A stretch of 64,000 nucleotides of DNA, from NCBI GenBank assembly GCA_014773175.1, contig VXCM01001539.1:1-64000 (forward strand). The letters are read 5' to 3'. Source of the DNA: Lucifuga dentata (Eukaryota; Chordata; Actinopteri; Ophidiiformes; Bythitidae). The notes beneath the pieces were generated by a model, which did not search any database, was not told where the DNA came from, and saw nothing but the letters and a program-made list of their open reading frames with translations. The translations under genes were made by a program, and so were the position numbers. This document shows, piece by piece, positions 51,401-63,021 of this stretch. Positions within the stretch are counted from its first letter, which is position 1. Every line of letters starts with the position of its first letter.

Positions 51401-54400
51401 AGTTAAGCTGCTTATTAATTTGGCTGACACTGCAACTGTGCGTGTGTGTTTGTTCTGAGTTTTTGAGGGAATACAACACTAATCACAGCAAAAGCAGATT
51501 ATGAGATTAAGTGCTGTGCTTCTGGAAAACAAAAAATGTGAGATGAATGAATACATTAAGTACAATGATGCTGGAAGGAAATCATACCTAATTGAACTTT
51601 TCCGTATTGTTTGTGTGCAGTATATATGAGTTCTGTTATTTGGATATACATTTCTACATAATGCGCTGCATTATAGCCTGTGACGTAGAGGGACACAAAC
51701 ATCACTTTGTAATGGCTCCACCGAGAGGAAGAAATTTAATCGCTAAATCAGTAGATCTCCTGGTGGGTTGATAATCGGCTCTGGGTTGGAAACAACCTGC
51801 AGAGAATCACAATGACTTTGCTTTTATCTCCTGCTTAGAATTGCCCATCCTGCTCAAGCTTGCTTTTGCAATACACCACATAATCCCATGGGATTAAATT
51901 GTTTTTGCATGGAACATGTAGAGCAATTTACAAACAATGGCAAATATACAATCGTGATTTTGATGTTGACCACTGCAGAGCCAAATATCTGCCACTTGCC
52001 ATCTTTTCATCCTTTCCTTCTTTTCTCCGTTGCCTTTTCTCTCTCAGCTCCTTCTGTGTACTTGGAAATAGGATCTTACTGCCTAAATTGAAAATGTGAG
52101 TACTCGTCAACACTCAACACATGGCAGCAGATGTGTGGCAGTATGGGNGGGGGGGGGGGAAGAGAGAGAAAGAGAGAGAGAGAGAGATACAAAGAGAGAA
52201 TGAGGAATAGACAGGAGAGAAAGAGCATGGTAGAGGGAGGTAAAAGGAGACAGGAGAATGGAGGAGGAAGAAAGAGGGAGATGGGAGGGAGGAGAAATGG
52301 AGAGGAGTTTAGAAGCTCTCAACCACTTTGCACTCGCAGCACAGCAGATGCCACATTCTGTCTGGCACAGTGATCTGTGGGTCTGCTCTATTTATACCCT
52401 CACTGTCTTACTTCAGGGCTAACACATGACACACGCACACACATCTAGCATCAGTTTGTGAAGCTCTCCCGCAATGACTGAAAAGAGGCAGGTTAGAGAG
52501 GGGGTAGATAGAAAACAGTGCGAGTGCATGTGAAAACACAAACGCAGGACTCAGAAACAGCAGGGAAATGAAAATTATCAACATTACACAGATTTGTTAA
52601 AATGTGGAAATCATAAAGTTCCTCTAAGGCCAAGTGTTATGGGAGAGTCACAGAGGATAAAGCTGCAGATTTTGCTTTTGGAATATAAAGGAGCAGATTT
52701 TGTTTTTCCTTAAAGCCTGGCTGGCTTTACTTGGCAGGCCGGACCATGAGAAAGAAGAGAGTGAACAAACAGCAGTGTGATTAAGCAAAGGGGTGAACGA
52801 AGCCTTTTGGAGCTCCCTGGCTGCTGGGGAGTATCAGCCACAAGTTACATCAGCTTTCTACCTTCACAATGGCGAGTGTTGGGAAACTGAAGGAGGAAAA
52901 TCTCATTTAGTGTTGATATACAAAACGAAAGGCAGACAATGAGAAAAGGAAACAAAAGAAAGAAAAAAACACGGTGTTTAAAGCTGCTGCAGCAAATGCA
53001 ATTCTAAATGCTTTCTACAATAAAAGTGTGTAGCGGTAAATTTCTAGCACTATGAAGATGTGAAAATTGTGTATGAATCATCATCCGGCTTTATGCTTAT
53101 CTTGGCTGGTTACTCTTGTGTGGGTGGAAGAAAAGCTTGATAACAGCACAGCTTTAATTTAGCAAGCGGCACGTTGTGGACAAAAGCAGGATGTCTTTCT
53201 CATACTGTATGAGTGTAATCTCATCTCTAAAGTTATGCTGCATTGTTAGGAAGAAGTTCCCCTGTGTGTTAAATGGCCTTTGTTTGTAATCAATCAGAAC
53301 AAATGTTACAGAAGCAAAGCAGGGTTCATTACGCATCTGACTCAGAGAAATAACAGCACTCCACACATCCATCAACCTCATACAGCACGGGCCCCGCAAT
53401 ATAACACTAACTGTTTAGGAACATGCATGTACGTGCGCATTTAAATGCTGCCACACAGAGTATAGACAGGCATGCACTTGCACACACACACACTCACACA
53501 CTATGACCTGTAATGCTCCTTTGCAAAGTCATACAAACACATTCAGATTGCCCAGAGGGAGGTGGCATTTAAAGCAAATTTTTATGCAGGTGCAATAAAA
53601 AGTTTGGAGGCAATCTTTAGAATGTCACCTTTTATGTCATGAAAAATGGATGGTTAAATTCCATCTCTCATAGTTGGTGTTTGTGTCTGTCCGTGTGTGA
53701 ACCAATCTTAGTGGAGTTTGCCCAACAACATGGCAAAATGTCACGTGTACGGGTGTGCAGATTCAAAATCAAAGACAAGAGAATAGTGCATGTGTGTGTG
53801 CATGTTTGCATGTAAAACAACAAGCGAGCACTCCAGCTGTCAGAGGCACAGAAGTCGAGTGAGAGTGCATGCGTGTGCACATGGAGTGCAGGAGAGAACA
53901 ACAAACGTTTCCTCCTCTTTGAAGTAGCCCATCACTTCCCCCTCCCTGTGTCTGCTTCCCCCCACTGTCCGTCAGCAAGTCATAAATCCAGCTTCTCATC
54001 TGCCGAAATGCCTCTGAAGTTCAGGAATGCATGCATGGGATTTGAGGCCCGGTGAGTTATGGGAACACCTGGGAGGGGTGCGGGGGAGGGGGGAATTCAG
54101 GCATCCTTATACCTATGAAGGGCAGCATGCTGACAGCCAGTGAGGCTGATGGATTAGTTCTGCTGGTCACCTATCCCTGGTGTGGGAAATAAGCCTTTGA
54201 ACATAGAATAAGCATGGAATACAAGCCTACTCGCGCCACGCACACACTTACAAGGGAACATGAACATATAGCTTGCATGTCCAGCGGCAACTTAAAACGG
54301 AAAGAAATTGCTGAGAATTCAGGGGTGATGCAGAGAGAGGTGTTTTTTAAAAGTCTGGGGGTTATAAAAACACAACATTGCCGAGGTTGTGGCCTGTCCT

Positions 54401-55915
54401 GACTGTCACTCACGCACAGCAAGCTTACATTCCTTAAGCTGCGAGCTCCAAAGTCACACATTTTGCCTGCCTCACTCCCTGCAGGATTGCTACAATGCAA
54501 TCCATGTGTTTCTGTGAGAGCGGAGGTTTGTTTAATCTGTGCACCTGGTCTCTGTCTCAATATGCTGCTATATGTGATGCACACACACTTAGGAGTGTGT
54601 CTTATGTATGTGTTTGCCCATTTGTGTGTGTTTAAGAGTCTGGAAAGGAGCTATGAAGATGGCAATAGCTCCTTGCTACTCCCCCATGGCAGGCAAAAGC
54701 AGGGGGATAATACAAGTCAACAGCTAAATGAATAAATCACACTACTGTTACTATATTTGCCCTTGCTGGAGATGCCTGCATGCTGTCTCAATGTATCTCA
54801 CAGCCAATCTCTATACCTTTCCATTTCCCTAATGGGAGGGCATAACTTTTGTCATTAAAACATCTAACTCCTATAGCGGATCTCAAGAATATAGCTCAAA
54901 TCTCAAGTGTCCAATAAAACTGCCTCTCTCTCTTTTAAAGGATAAATGATATTGGATAAATGAGGTGGTTCAAAAATCGAAGGAGCGGGAAAAAAATGAA
55001 ATGAGACAAAATGAGAGAAAATGCTTGATATTGCCCTTGTGGTAGAAAGTGCTATATTATAAAGGATCACGGGACCTTAAGAAGATTTAGTTTCGGTGGC
55101 ATTGATTTTGTAGAAGATGACTTTGTAACTAGCCCAGATGATTAGCCCCCCACTTGCAATCAGTCAATGCTTGCAGGATCTAACAATGGCAATATTTGCA
55201 CAGGCCAAATAGATGGAGGAACAGAATGAGAAAGAGAGGAGGGAAAGGGAAGATGGTGAGAAACTGGGGAGACCTTATAAAAGAGACAAGGACAGCATGC
55301 ACAACATGCACAACAGTATATCAGTTAGTAGACTTAAACCTCACTGCATTGCTTGTCAAGTTCTTTATTTTATACAGAAGATATTCAATCCACGCAGATT
55401 CAGCATTTAGTTCGCTTGCCAAAACATGTTTGCTATGCAAATTATATGAAGGAAACACAAATGTTTGCTGCTTGAATTGCTATTCATTGTAGAAGGAAGT
55501 GTACCACTACACCCTGTATTGTTTCTCCTTTGGTTTAGGTAATGTAAGGATGTCATGAAGTGTTCAAGCTAGACAGTAAGCCACACCCAGCAGTCTCAGT
55601 ATAATTACTGTTGCTGCTGGCGTGGGAGGCCCGCATGTCTCAGCTCTGTTGTTTGAGGTGAGTCGGGTTACAGGTGTTAAAGGAAAGGAATGTGTTTGGC
55701 AAAAGCAGTTTCCTTAAAGTATACATGATGCACAAAATCTGGAAGTGTAGAGTTTCTTCAGGAAGGTGTAATGACATTGATGCTTTCTCCTCTGGCAATA
55801 CAATAAATTCATAGGAGTAGTAAGTGCACGCAGGGCATGATCCCTCATCACATTCCCAACTGCAAATGCTGATGCTAGCTAATGCACTATGTGTTTTCTT
55901 CAACACGTTCCTTAC
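45470..55915. other. Intergenic region, central part
   Basis: No gene is recognised in about 10 kb. Contents are a T homopolymer with N50444, a G run plus (GA)n at 52142-52190 with N52148, and short CA/GT runs. Open frames such as 54171-54584 or 50795-51184 on the minus strand are not supported by any family resemblance or splice context. Confidence 0.65.
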
Positions 55916-55975
55916 CCATATTCCCACTGCAAGAACTGTAAAGATGATGGAAGTTAGAGCAAGTGATGTCACCAT
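55916..55975 (-). CDS. Possible small exon encoding a membrane segment
   Basis: On the minus strand ACTCCAACAG precedes ATGGTGACATCA, and 60 bases later TGG is followed by GTAAGG, a good donor. The 20 codons encode MVTSLALTSIIFTVLAVGIW, which could span a membrane. Without splicing the frame stays open to 55640, 111 codons in total, with a cysteine-containing stretch (ICSWECDEGSCPACTYYSYE). It is about 110 bases downstream of the Myb/SANT-like segment on the same strand, so the two could belong to one gene, but I do not recognise the protein family. Confidence 0.25.
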
Positions 55976-56083
55976 CTGTTGGAGTCACTTTGATTATCGT
56001 GATCTTTGACTTTCTTTGTATTTTGTTTAAAATTCAGAAATGCCATTAGTAACTAGGAGTTACGCCGAACATAACGAGATCTT

Positions 56084-56224
56084 TTAAAATACTTTATCAA
56101 AGTCTCTCTGGATCTCCTCATCTGCAAAATTAGATAGAAGGGCTTGCACCTCCTCATCACTCCATTTTTTGGTGTAGTTTTTGATCTTCTTCAAAAGTTT
56201 GGAAAACTCATTATTGCTGTTTTG
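56084..56224 (-). CDS. Possible exon with a partial Myb/SANT-like (trihelix) domain
   Basis: This 47-codon segment, including a TAA stop, follows a plausible acceptor (TTTTTGTATACAG at 56225-56237). Its second half, starting near KKWSDEEVQALLSNFADEEI, resembles the first helix and turn of the Myb/SANT-like DNA-binding domain (Myb_DNA-bind_4) found in many teleost genes, in which the tryptophan plus acidic pair, the ALL motif and the following EIQ are typical. The family normally continues with an RN-containing helix after the final FDKVF; here the frame stops at once. It is therefore the end of a truncated or alternative isoform, an exon with an unrecognised donor, or a pseudogene fragment. 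No upstream exon was identified. It lies between fjx1 and trim44 on the same strand. Confidence 0.4.
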   Translation of the reverse strand, partial: QNSNNEFSKLLKKIKNYTKKWSDEEVQALLSNFADEEIQRDFDKVF

Positions 56225-57837
56225 CTGTATACAAAAACACAAGTTAATATGAGTATTTAAAAATGGAGGTTCTCTGCCTAGTCCTTGGCTTTGCAAGCTC
56301 CACCCAACACTTTCTAAACAGTGAGAGAGCACTTAACCCTGGAGCAGCAGATAAAAATGGTTGAGGAATGATAGAGCTGGGTTTTAATTCCTTGGTGCGA
56401 AATGAAAGATAGTTCCTGAGTTCCTGCAAAGGTCCCTGCAGTGTGTAAGACAGTTATTTCATCTCTACACCTCCCAGACATCTACTGTATGACACATTGT
56501 TTTTAACATTTAAATCTCTAAGAATCCAGCTCATAAACCACACTGTCTCTATTTTATAGAAGAGAGAAAACACACATTTGTTTATCACCTTCAGAAGCTA
56601 AAAGTAAGGCAGGTCTGTTGAAAATCGTGACTGGTCCTTTCAGCTTTCCATGCGGGTTTATCAGGGTACTTCTGTTGGTGACACAAACTGTCACACAGGC
56701 ATTGCTGACACAGTAGGAACATATAATCAACGGTGGAACTGAATGTCAAAAAGACAATTTCTTAGAGCACAATTCTTAAGCTTTATATGATATTGCAGAG
56801 AAATGAATAGTCCCCAGAGATGACAAACACACTAATGTTTGAACATGGGGAATGAGTTTTTATTTATTAGAATCGTTCTAGATAGCAAACATCTGATACT
56901 GTTGTCAAGGACAAAATGGTCAGAAGTGAATAATGGTCGTGACTGTCTTTTCTCAAAATTTCTACCAAAGTCAAGGTTTAGAATTTCCTTAAGGAGAACA
57001 GCCATGAAATCACACAGGTTTCATTAATTTTTATGCAAGCAACTGTCATAATTTTTATATATTGCCTCATTTTTTATGTATCCTATCCTTTGTAGTCCCA
57101 TCTCACCTTCACTGAGGTATCCTCCAGTCTTCTTCAAATGACAATGATACTGCAGACTCAGCCATAAACCTCCTAATTTGTCTCTTGTGAGCTGTTCCTG
57201 CTTTCCCCTTCTAAAGATAGAGGCCCACACCTGGATGCAACCCAAAACAACGACTGCCTGCCTCTGTGCCCATCTTCATCACTGCATGCCTGAGTGCCCT
57301 TCTCTTACGTCTATACTCTTGTCTGCCTATCTCCTTAACTGATTGACTGACTTCTCACATTTAGGTTTAATCATTTCAGTGTAACGCTGTGCCATTATGG
57401 AACAGGAGCGAGGCACTTCACTCTGTAGTGCTGTGGGTAAAACAGCCTCCTACGGCCACAGAAAGCACAATTTACATAGAAATTACCAAATTACTGAGCA
57501 CTGGCACAGCCAAAGGGTGCTATCATTCAAAAGGGCTACTGTAAGTAACTACACACAGATCTCCAATAGTGCGCAGCCTCCAGCCAATACTAACATTCAG
57601 AGCTAGTGGTCAGCTAGAAGGTAGGAATGTGCTGCTTCAGCAGGATGTAGGTATTCTGTCATCAAGTGTCACGCGTCCTCTTGCCCTCCTGTGCATCGAT
57701 TCGCTCTGCACTTCAGGCACGGTGAGGACAAAGCACGATGACACTCAGCATACTGCAACTAACCAAAACCTGAAACTCCACTCACAGACATGCCCATAAA
57801 ATTAACAAATTCTAGATTATTTTTAATAGTGTGGAGT
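56225..57837. other. Intergenic region between the Myb/SANT-like exon and MITE copy 6
   Basis: No gene is recognised. If the 56.1 kb exon is real, its upstream exons could lie here, but none was identified. Confidence 0.6.
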
Positions 57838-58435
57838 TTAAAGGACCACATTGGTGGTTTTGCATGTTTGAGCCCAAAATATACGACCCATATGCAGTTA
57901 CAGTATGTTACTGACAACCTCTTTTTAAAACATACCACAGGAGCAGTAAATGTTAGAATTGTTTTTCCTACCTTCCAGACTGCCATTTTCAGTGCACTCC
58001 AGTATGCTATTAAAATCAACTTGTGGAGACATGAAATGTGCTAAAGATAGGTAATCCATCACAGCAAATACGCCTATTATGTTGTTTGTCAAAGTAACTT
58101 TATTTAACCAGTCCAACATTCCAACATGGAGCTGCATGAAAGAAAAGGTATATCTCCACCATGGAATATGAGGAGAAGACTGTTTTTACTGAGAAATTAA
58201 AAATGACCATGCCATTTATATTCAGATGTACATGTTACCAGACAAAACATTGAATTTTAAGGTGGGTCTCTTAAAGGTCCATACAGGTTATTTTGCATGT
58301 TTAAGCCCATAAATACTACCCACATTCATGATATGTTACTGACAACCATTTTCCAAAACATAAAACCATTTACTTTTTCTGTTATTTTGCCAAATCCTCT
58401 AATTTTTAAAATCTAATGTTCATGTATATGATTTA
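57838..58435 (+). mobile_element. TTAA-type MITE copy 6, right half inverted in place
   Basis: The left part (57838-58267) runs collinearly with the other copies from TTAAAGGACCAC to AAGGTGGGT. The rest (58268-58435) matches their right-hand segment but as reverse complement, starting at the right terminus (TTAAAGGTCCATA) and ending near TTCATGTATATG. Sequence type is the same subfamily as copy 3. Confidence 0.8.
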
Positions 58436-61400
58436 GCATATACATCATCACATATACAGGTGTCAGCTATGAAAGTGAGTGTTGTATAATTTGCATATAG
58501 CTTCCCAGAATCAGAAAGGTCACCCCCTCATTATTGTTAAGCAGGTATACCTATATGTCCAGCCAGCTAATTTGGCCCAGTCAGCTCTGTCTGGCATTGG
58601 GAGTGATTCATAACCTCTGTTCACAACATTTGCATAGAAATGTCTTAATTACGGTCAAAATCTCAGCCAGGTGCAGGTGGCTTTGAGAAAGATGCATTCA
58701 ACAGTGAAATGATAGATTATCTCTCCATGAATGAGATCCGTTATTCTTTCCAGCAAAAGACTGAAAAAAAAACCAAAAAAAAAACAGCCATTTCCATAAG
58801 CACACTAATTCACATTTACATAGAGATGAAGCCTGATGCAAATGAGCGAAATGCTGTGTACTTGAAACAAGTCCCCTGGCTGCATCAACAGGCATCACCC
58901 AAAGGAATCTCAAACCTCATCAAGCATGCCAATCAAATGTTGTGCAACATTGCAGTTAAAGTAAGGAGGGGAAAAAGCAAGGCAAAATATCTGAATACAA
59001 CAAGGTCCTTACAAGAGAGTTAATGTCATGGCTGGATAATTCTCAGATCAGATAAACAAAACAGGATGTTAAGATGTGATACAATGCGAGAACATGGCGT
59101 ACGCTGAATTTAGGCATGTTACTAACTTTTAGGTTGACACTTTTTAACTTTTATTTATTTATTTATTTTTGGAGTTGCGTTAAATCAATCAAGGGTGTTT
59201 CCTATAAGTGCAGTATTAGTATGCGGAGAAGACCATCATTATACAGTTGCGCGTCATTTAGGCTATTTTATTTCACCAAATCTACAAATAAGTGAAAGAA
59301 CAAATATTTCCTTACTAAATGACTGAATATAATTCCTGAGTAAAAAGCACTTTTGTGATGGAAAAAGGTGGTATGCAGTTCTTTCTATAACCTGCAGCAT
59401 GGCAGCGGACAACAGCTGGAGAGATGTGTTAGCTTTTTCCCCTATGTGATTTACTCTGACAGAACGCTGCAAAAACCAGATAGATACAAGGATAGCATCT
59501 TGGTGGAAGGCACTGAGTTTATGGAAATCTCATGTTCAAGAAAGGCCTCTGTCAGACCTCTGTCATAGACAGACTTGTACAATCACTATCAGTTTGTTTG
59601 TTTTTTCACCTTCTAACAAGTCTTTTGTTGTTTCTCTGTCTTATTCTCTCTTTCATTTGCTGTCATTTATCAAAAAAATTTGTGCATCATCACATAAATG
59701 ATTATAAGTAAAGTCATATGGGAGAGATTAACACAAACATAACAGCCCTGAACATAATGCTTGGAGCTCTGGTTTGTCCTAATCAGGCTTTGTGCCAGGT
59801 TGCCTGGCACACCACAGTCTGGATCTCCAGCACTTACATTGTCCTAGCACCTCCGGTCCTTGCCCCAGCCCCCTGGTCACCCTTCATGGCTTGTATCCAC
59901 TCAGCTGTGACTAAGTAACGACCCCCCCACCCCTGTCACCCAAGTATGTGCTGTTTCATAATGAAATCATTCAGTCGTGCAGGAAGTTCCCTGCACTATG
60001 CATCCAAGAAAGAATGCCAGCAATGTCTGTCCACTCACATGTGGTAATCCCACTGGGGGGGGGNTTTGTTTTTTTTTTTTTTACTTTGAATCATGCAAAC
60101 TGGATGGATTTAATCAAGCATCTGTTTTTGTGTTATGACAGAATAACATTTAATGTTTGTCTTTGTTGCTTTTGAATTATGACTATGTCTACGACTCATT
60201 TTAGCAGTAGAGTAGGATCTCAACCAAGAATGTGGTACCCTTGAAAGAGCAGAGCAAGCCCTCACCACTGACAACTGAGCTTATGTACACAGCTGTATCT
60301 CTTTTCACTTGCGAGACTCTGGTTTGCCTGAGAGTGTGTATCTGCATTTTTGTGTTCATAGAAATCCTCCCTCATCTCCTTTGGAATGTCTGCAGTGTGT
60401 ACAAGAAGAGGATCAGCTTAGTTACCTGGTATCTGTGCTTAGGCCTGTTGTGGGCCCCTGGCTGTTGGACTGAAAGCCTGCATGTGTTCCAGCTTACTGA
60501 CATAAAACAAAGCACATCTGGAGAGAACCACGGAGCGGCCACACAACACTGGCATGCTCTATTAGGCTAAATGACATCTGTTGAATAATAAGCTGTTGCA
60601 CATGTGCCGTCAGCCATGAGAAGTTACAGTCACATGACCATGTCACACAGTTGTGTGTAAAATCTTTGTTGATTTTGGGTGAGGAGTGAGGTGAACAGGA
60701 AGGAGTTAAGTTTGTATGGTGATCTGAAATAAGCCAGGCAGGAAAAGTAAGAAAGGAGCATATGTTAACAGTTAAAAGCATGATTCAACCACCTCTTTGA
60801 TATGCACCATTAGTGTGATTACAGCTGGCATGGTCCCTACAAAAATGGCTTTCTCGTGCAAAAGAACCCACAAAAAAAAAAAAAAAATAATTAGGTAAAT
60901 GAAACTTTCATTTTCCATTTAGATAACGAATGTTGTTGACGGTGATGTTAAGAGTGAAGACAGATGTACAGCAGGCAGGGAAAAATGTGGGTGAAATATG
61001 GGTAGAGGGCAATGGTGTGAAGCAGAAAAGGAGGGAGGGTTGGGAGTCTGGTTTAGACACACAGACCTCAGTTAAGCATTGTTTTTAATCCCTGGTGTCT
61101 GCAGCTTGTCATAAATCTCTTTGCAGCATTCAACATTTGCAGACTTGCTTTAGAATGCCCAGCTGCAAGCGTGATCCAGCCCCTCCAAACACGTAACCAC
61201 CCAGCACCCTACACCAACTAGCTCATTAACATGGCCTGCTTTCCCCTATACAAGTCAGTGCACATATTGATCCCTAAGTCATGATTGCAGCTGTAGCAGG
61301 CAGTTTGTCTGGAAAAACCCTCCTGTTACTCTTACATAAAGCCCTGTGTCTCTACCACTAATATGACCTTATCAGGGAGAAACGCAGATCGATGACACGT

Positions 61401-62199
61401 GTATTGTATGCCACAGGCCTGTGATGCTGTTAAACACAGGACTAAAAATAAATAAATAAATAAATAAAGCCTAAATATATAGTATTCCTGACATGCTGTC
61501 ACCCCCCACCTGCCTGCATGACTTTATAAGGCTGTGCAGAAAAAGTACCCCAGAGTTGGCCATCAGTAAAAGTTGTAAAAGAAACCAGATGAGATGCAGA
61601 GAAGTGAGAGGGCTGGAAAGAATTAGGCCTTCAAAAGTTTTATCATTGACATTCCCTCAGCACATCAGACACAGATCTAGGCCCAAAGTGGAACTAATAA
61701 AGAAAGGATGCTTACAAAAGGGTGAAATTAAAGAGTGATGTGGTGACGTGGCAGGAAAGTCTATAAGGCGATAAAGCAACTGAGCTCCAAGCATTACGGG
61801 TACCTCGACTTTCCTCAGTATTCTTGAATTCATTTCAGATATAAATTCCAAACTGTAAACTCATCTCTCCTCTGACAATAAAGCTCTCATTGTGGACTCT
61901 TAAGAGTTCATGCACCTAGCAAGGGAGGTTTCTTACTTCCCAGTTTAAGACTGATCAGTGAACCAACCTTTGCCACAAGTTGTTCATTTACATTGACAGC
62001 AAGGCTAACATATATTGTAATTTGTCCAATTGTGGTAAACAAGAGGCAGCTCTGCTGTTTGCTCTGGGTTGGGGAAAGCTTTACAGTTTGAAAACCTTTT
62101 TAGAGGATGTAAAATGTTACTTGTCTGCTTCAGTTCATCATTCAGGGAAAGATTATACAGAGGATTAGAGATTCCTGTTGTAGCATGCCCGTAGCTGAC
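58436..62199. other. Intergenic region downstream of fjx1
   Basis: No gene is recognised. It holds a G run with N60064 next to a T run, an A run near 60871-60887 and a (TAAA)n at 61445-61469. Confidence 0.65.
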
Positions 62200-63021
62200 A
62201 GAATGGCTCCTGGGGTGCAGTTTCTGCTGCACAATGAAAGCACTATATAAAGTCTTCGAAATCCCCCAGACTTCACAAAAACTCGGTAAATACTTGATAC
62301 ACTATCACAAAAGATTAAGGACAAACTGCACAAAAACACATCAGACAACAATTAAATTAAATTACAATACATTTATCAAACAAGAGGATTTGGAATGTTA
62401 CAATGCACATTAAATTAGTGAAGCAAATTTCCAAAACACATTGGCAGACATTGTATTTACAAAGTACTTACAACATGTACATTGGATATGTTACACTTGT
62501 GGCTTTAAGGCTGCGTATGCAAACAAAGAAAACTCGGAGGGTGCAGGTGCTTGCTATGACATTTGACTGTGCAAACGATTTTCTATAAAAGTGAGCCAGG
62601 TGTACTGTATGTCAACATATGGAAGAAATACAGCACTCAAGAGTCAACTTATATTAAGGCTTAGGAATTCATGGTTGAATAAGTGAAAACAAGGCAAGAA
62701 CCTATAAACACAGACAGGCTGCACTGTATACTCAAATCACCACTATAGCTTACACTTTACATATACAGTAAACTGGCCCTATTAGTCATTCCTCTCTGGC
62801 ATACAGTGGAAATTTTTAGCAGAGAGCTTACAGTATAAACGTGCCTCATTTTCATATTTATAAAGTAGGCAAAATATTTTATTCACAGGAGGTAGTTTAG
62901 CTGGATATCCAATACAGTTTATTTAATGCGCATCACTTCAGCACAGGTGTGCCAATCGCATTAGCAGAGCTTATTATACTCTTTGCAGACAACAAAGCCA
63001 TCACCTGTGCATGCTCAGTAA
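62200..63021 (-). other. fjx1: Probable 3' UTR of fjx1
   Basis: This is the non-coding sequence just downstream of the fjx1 stop on the minus strand. AATAAA polyadenylation signals read on the minus strand at about 62918-62923 and 62878-62883, roughly 100-150 bases after the stop. The left limit is a guess, because fjx1 transcripts often carry long 3' UTRs and a more distal site cannot be excluded. No open frame or repeat is recognised here. Confidence 0.5.

Noticed and set aside
54171..54584. 137-codon minus-strand frame
   Set aside because: No recognisable domain; cysteine/serine-rich chance translation.
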